The notes beneath the pieces are model-generated. The model ran no database searches, was not told where the DNA came from, and saw nothing but the letters and a program-made list of their open reading frames with translations. The translations under genes were made by a program, and so were the position numbers. A stretch of DNA of 26,014 bases from Chrysochromulina tobinii (Eukaryota; Haptophyta; Prymnesiales; Chrysochromulinaceae): assembly GCA_001275005.1 (NCBI GenBank), contig JWZX01002298.1, positions 1 to 26,014 of the forward strand, given 5' to 3'. Of this stretch, positions 25,307-26,014 are shown piece after piece. Every line of letters begins with the position of its first letter. The first letter of the stretch is position 1.

Positions 25307-26014
25307 CGGCTATAACGCGAACGGCACGCATGCGCGCCGGCTTACGATTCTCGCTGCTCGGCAGCGAGAAGAGTACCTCATCGGTGATCGACGGGAAGGT
25401 CTGTGCCGTTGGAAAAGGTTCTGCATCAGCGTACGCAGAGAACGCCGGGCTTTTAACCGCAGTTGTTGGTAGCGGGCGAGGATGCTGTTGATGTTGAAGA
25501 AGTCACATCCATATCAAGGAAGCCAGCGGAGCGATGGCCGTGGGCACAGCGCGTTTTTGCCCACGAACCCGCGTCGGTGATGCCACCTAGATACTGACCA
25601 CTGTCTCGCTGCCGAGCAGAACTTCCAGTCGGATCTTGCGGATCGCTGTAAGACGACACGCCGGTCTCCCGACGCTTTACTTTTGATCGGGAACGTTTCC
25701 AACAAGATGGACAACGTTGGCGATGGGCCTGGCGTCAAGACAATCTACGCGCTGACTCGCACCTGCCGTCATCAGCCCCGTCGCACGAACGCAGCGGCAT
25801 CCACCGGGGTTACGAGGCCACATGGGCAGCCTTGCGCGCAGCTTTTTGCGAAACTGGCCGTTTACGGTAACTCGACGAAACTTCGTCCGCAACAACTGCT
25901 CTAACGAAGATTCTACATATAGCAACGCTACGTCACGTCGACACGCCGGCGTCTCGGTGGCTCCACGCGGGCCAAACTCCTGCCGAGGCGACCACATGCA
26001 CAGCTCCCGCCGGA
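25307..26014. other. downstream flank, no gene seen
   Basis: Short frames on both strands show no domain or coding bias I can defend. No copy of the foldback end (GTTGTTTTTTCCC) is found here, so the right limit of the recombinase element is not defined. Confidence 0.4.
25348..25370. repeat. 9-bp-stem hairpin 41 bases after the recombinase stop
   Basis: TTCTCGCTG, loop CTCGG, CAGCGAGAA, a perfect GC-rich stem. It could be a 3'-end RNA structure or a recombinase core site; nothing decides between these. Confidence 0.6.

Noticed and set aside
1-26014. tRNA or rRNA genes
   Set aside because: I looked for T-arm (GGTTCGAAT-like) and acceptor pairings on both strands and found none that form a cloverleaf; the few TTCGA matches fall in coding or repeat DNA.

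Overview
The window looks like nuclear DNA of a GC-rich, single-celled eukaryote, most likely a microalga. The genes are eukaryotic housekeeping types: the RNA polymerase III factor BRF1, the decapping cofactor DCP1, a ubiquitin-like/SAYSvFN membrane protein, and taxilin-like, UBA and EF-hand proteins. Two short GT-AG introns (94 and 106 bp) are needed to join exons, genes sit singly on alternating strands, and (CAAGT)n microsatellites and transposon debris lie between them. A haptophyte-like alga is my guess from overall style only; nothing in the sequence proves the lineage.

Layout. 1-181: 3' fragment of a UBA-protein paralog. 458-1190 (-): UBL-SAYSvFN protein with one intron. 1636-2550: inverted copy of a segment also found at 6511-6898; the left copy is interrupted by a 520-bp non-autonomous DNA transposon with 24-bp perfect terminal inverted repeats and an 8-bp target duplication. 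2566-2759: EF-hand-like remnant. 3141-4316 (-): taxilin-like coiled coil. 4965-5807 (+): intact UBA protein, followed by a decayed relative (6361-7060). 7292-9586 (-): BRF1 with an apparent extra SAP domain. 9827-10859 (+): DCP1, divergent from BRF1. 11198-13435 (+): multi-EF-hand protein. 13607-15850 (+) and 16462-18723 (-): two subtilisin-like secreted proteases forming a 2.2-kb inverted duplication. 18724-19731: non-coding. 19732-21088: foldback structure made of about 10-bp-phased GCATTC repeats that reverse orientation in the middle. 21026-25306 (+): 1426-residue tyrosine-recombinase protein with a duplicated Cys-rich module. 25307-26014: no gene seen.

The conserved genes do not form an operon-like pathway; BRF1 (tRNA/5S transcription) and DCP1 (mRNA decay) share a 240-bp divergent intergenic region. 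The accessory story is one of duplication and mobility: UBA gene fragments scattered over 7 kb, a datable transposon insertion with its empty site in the same window, a recently inverted protease pair whose direction of copying can be read, and a large recombinase gene that begins inside one arm of a foldback repeat. The last is the best candidate for an undescribed mobile element.
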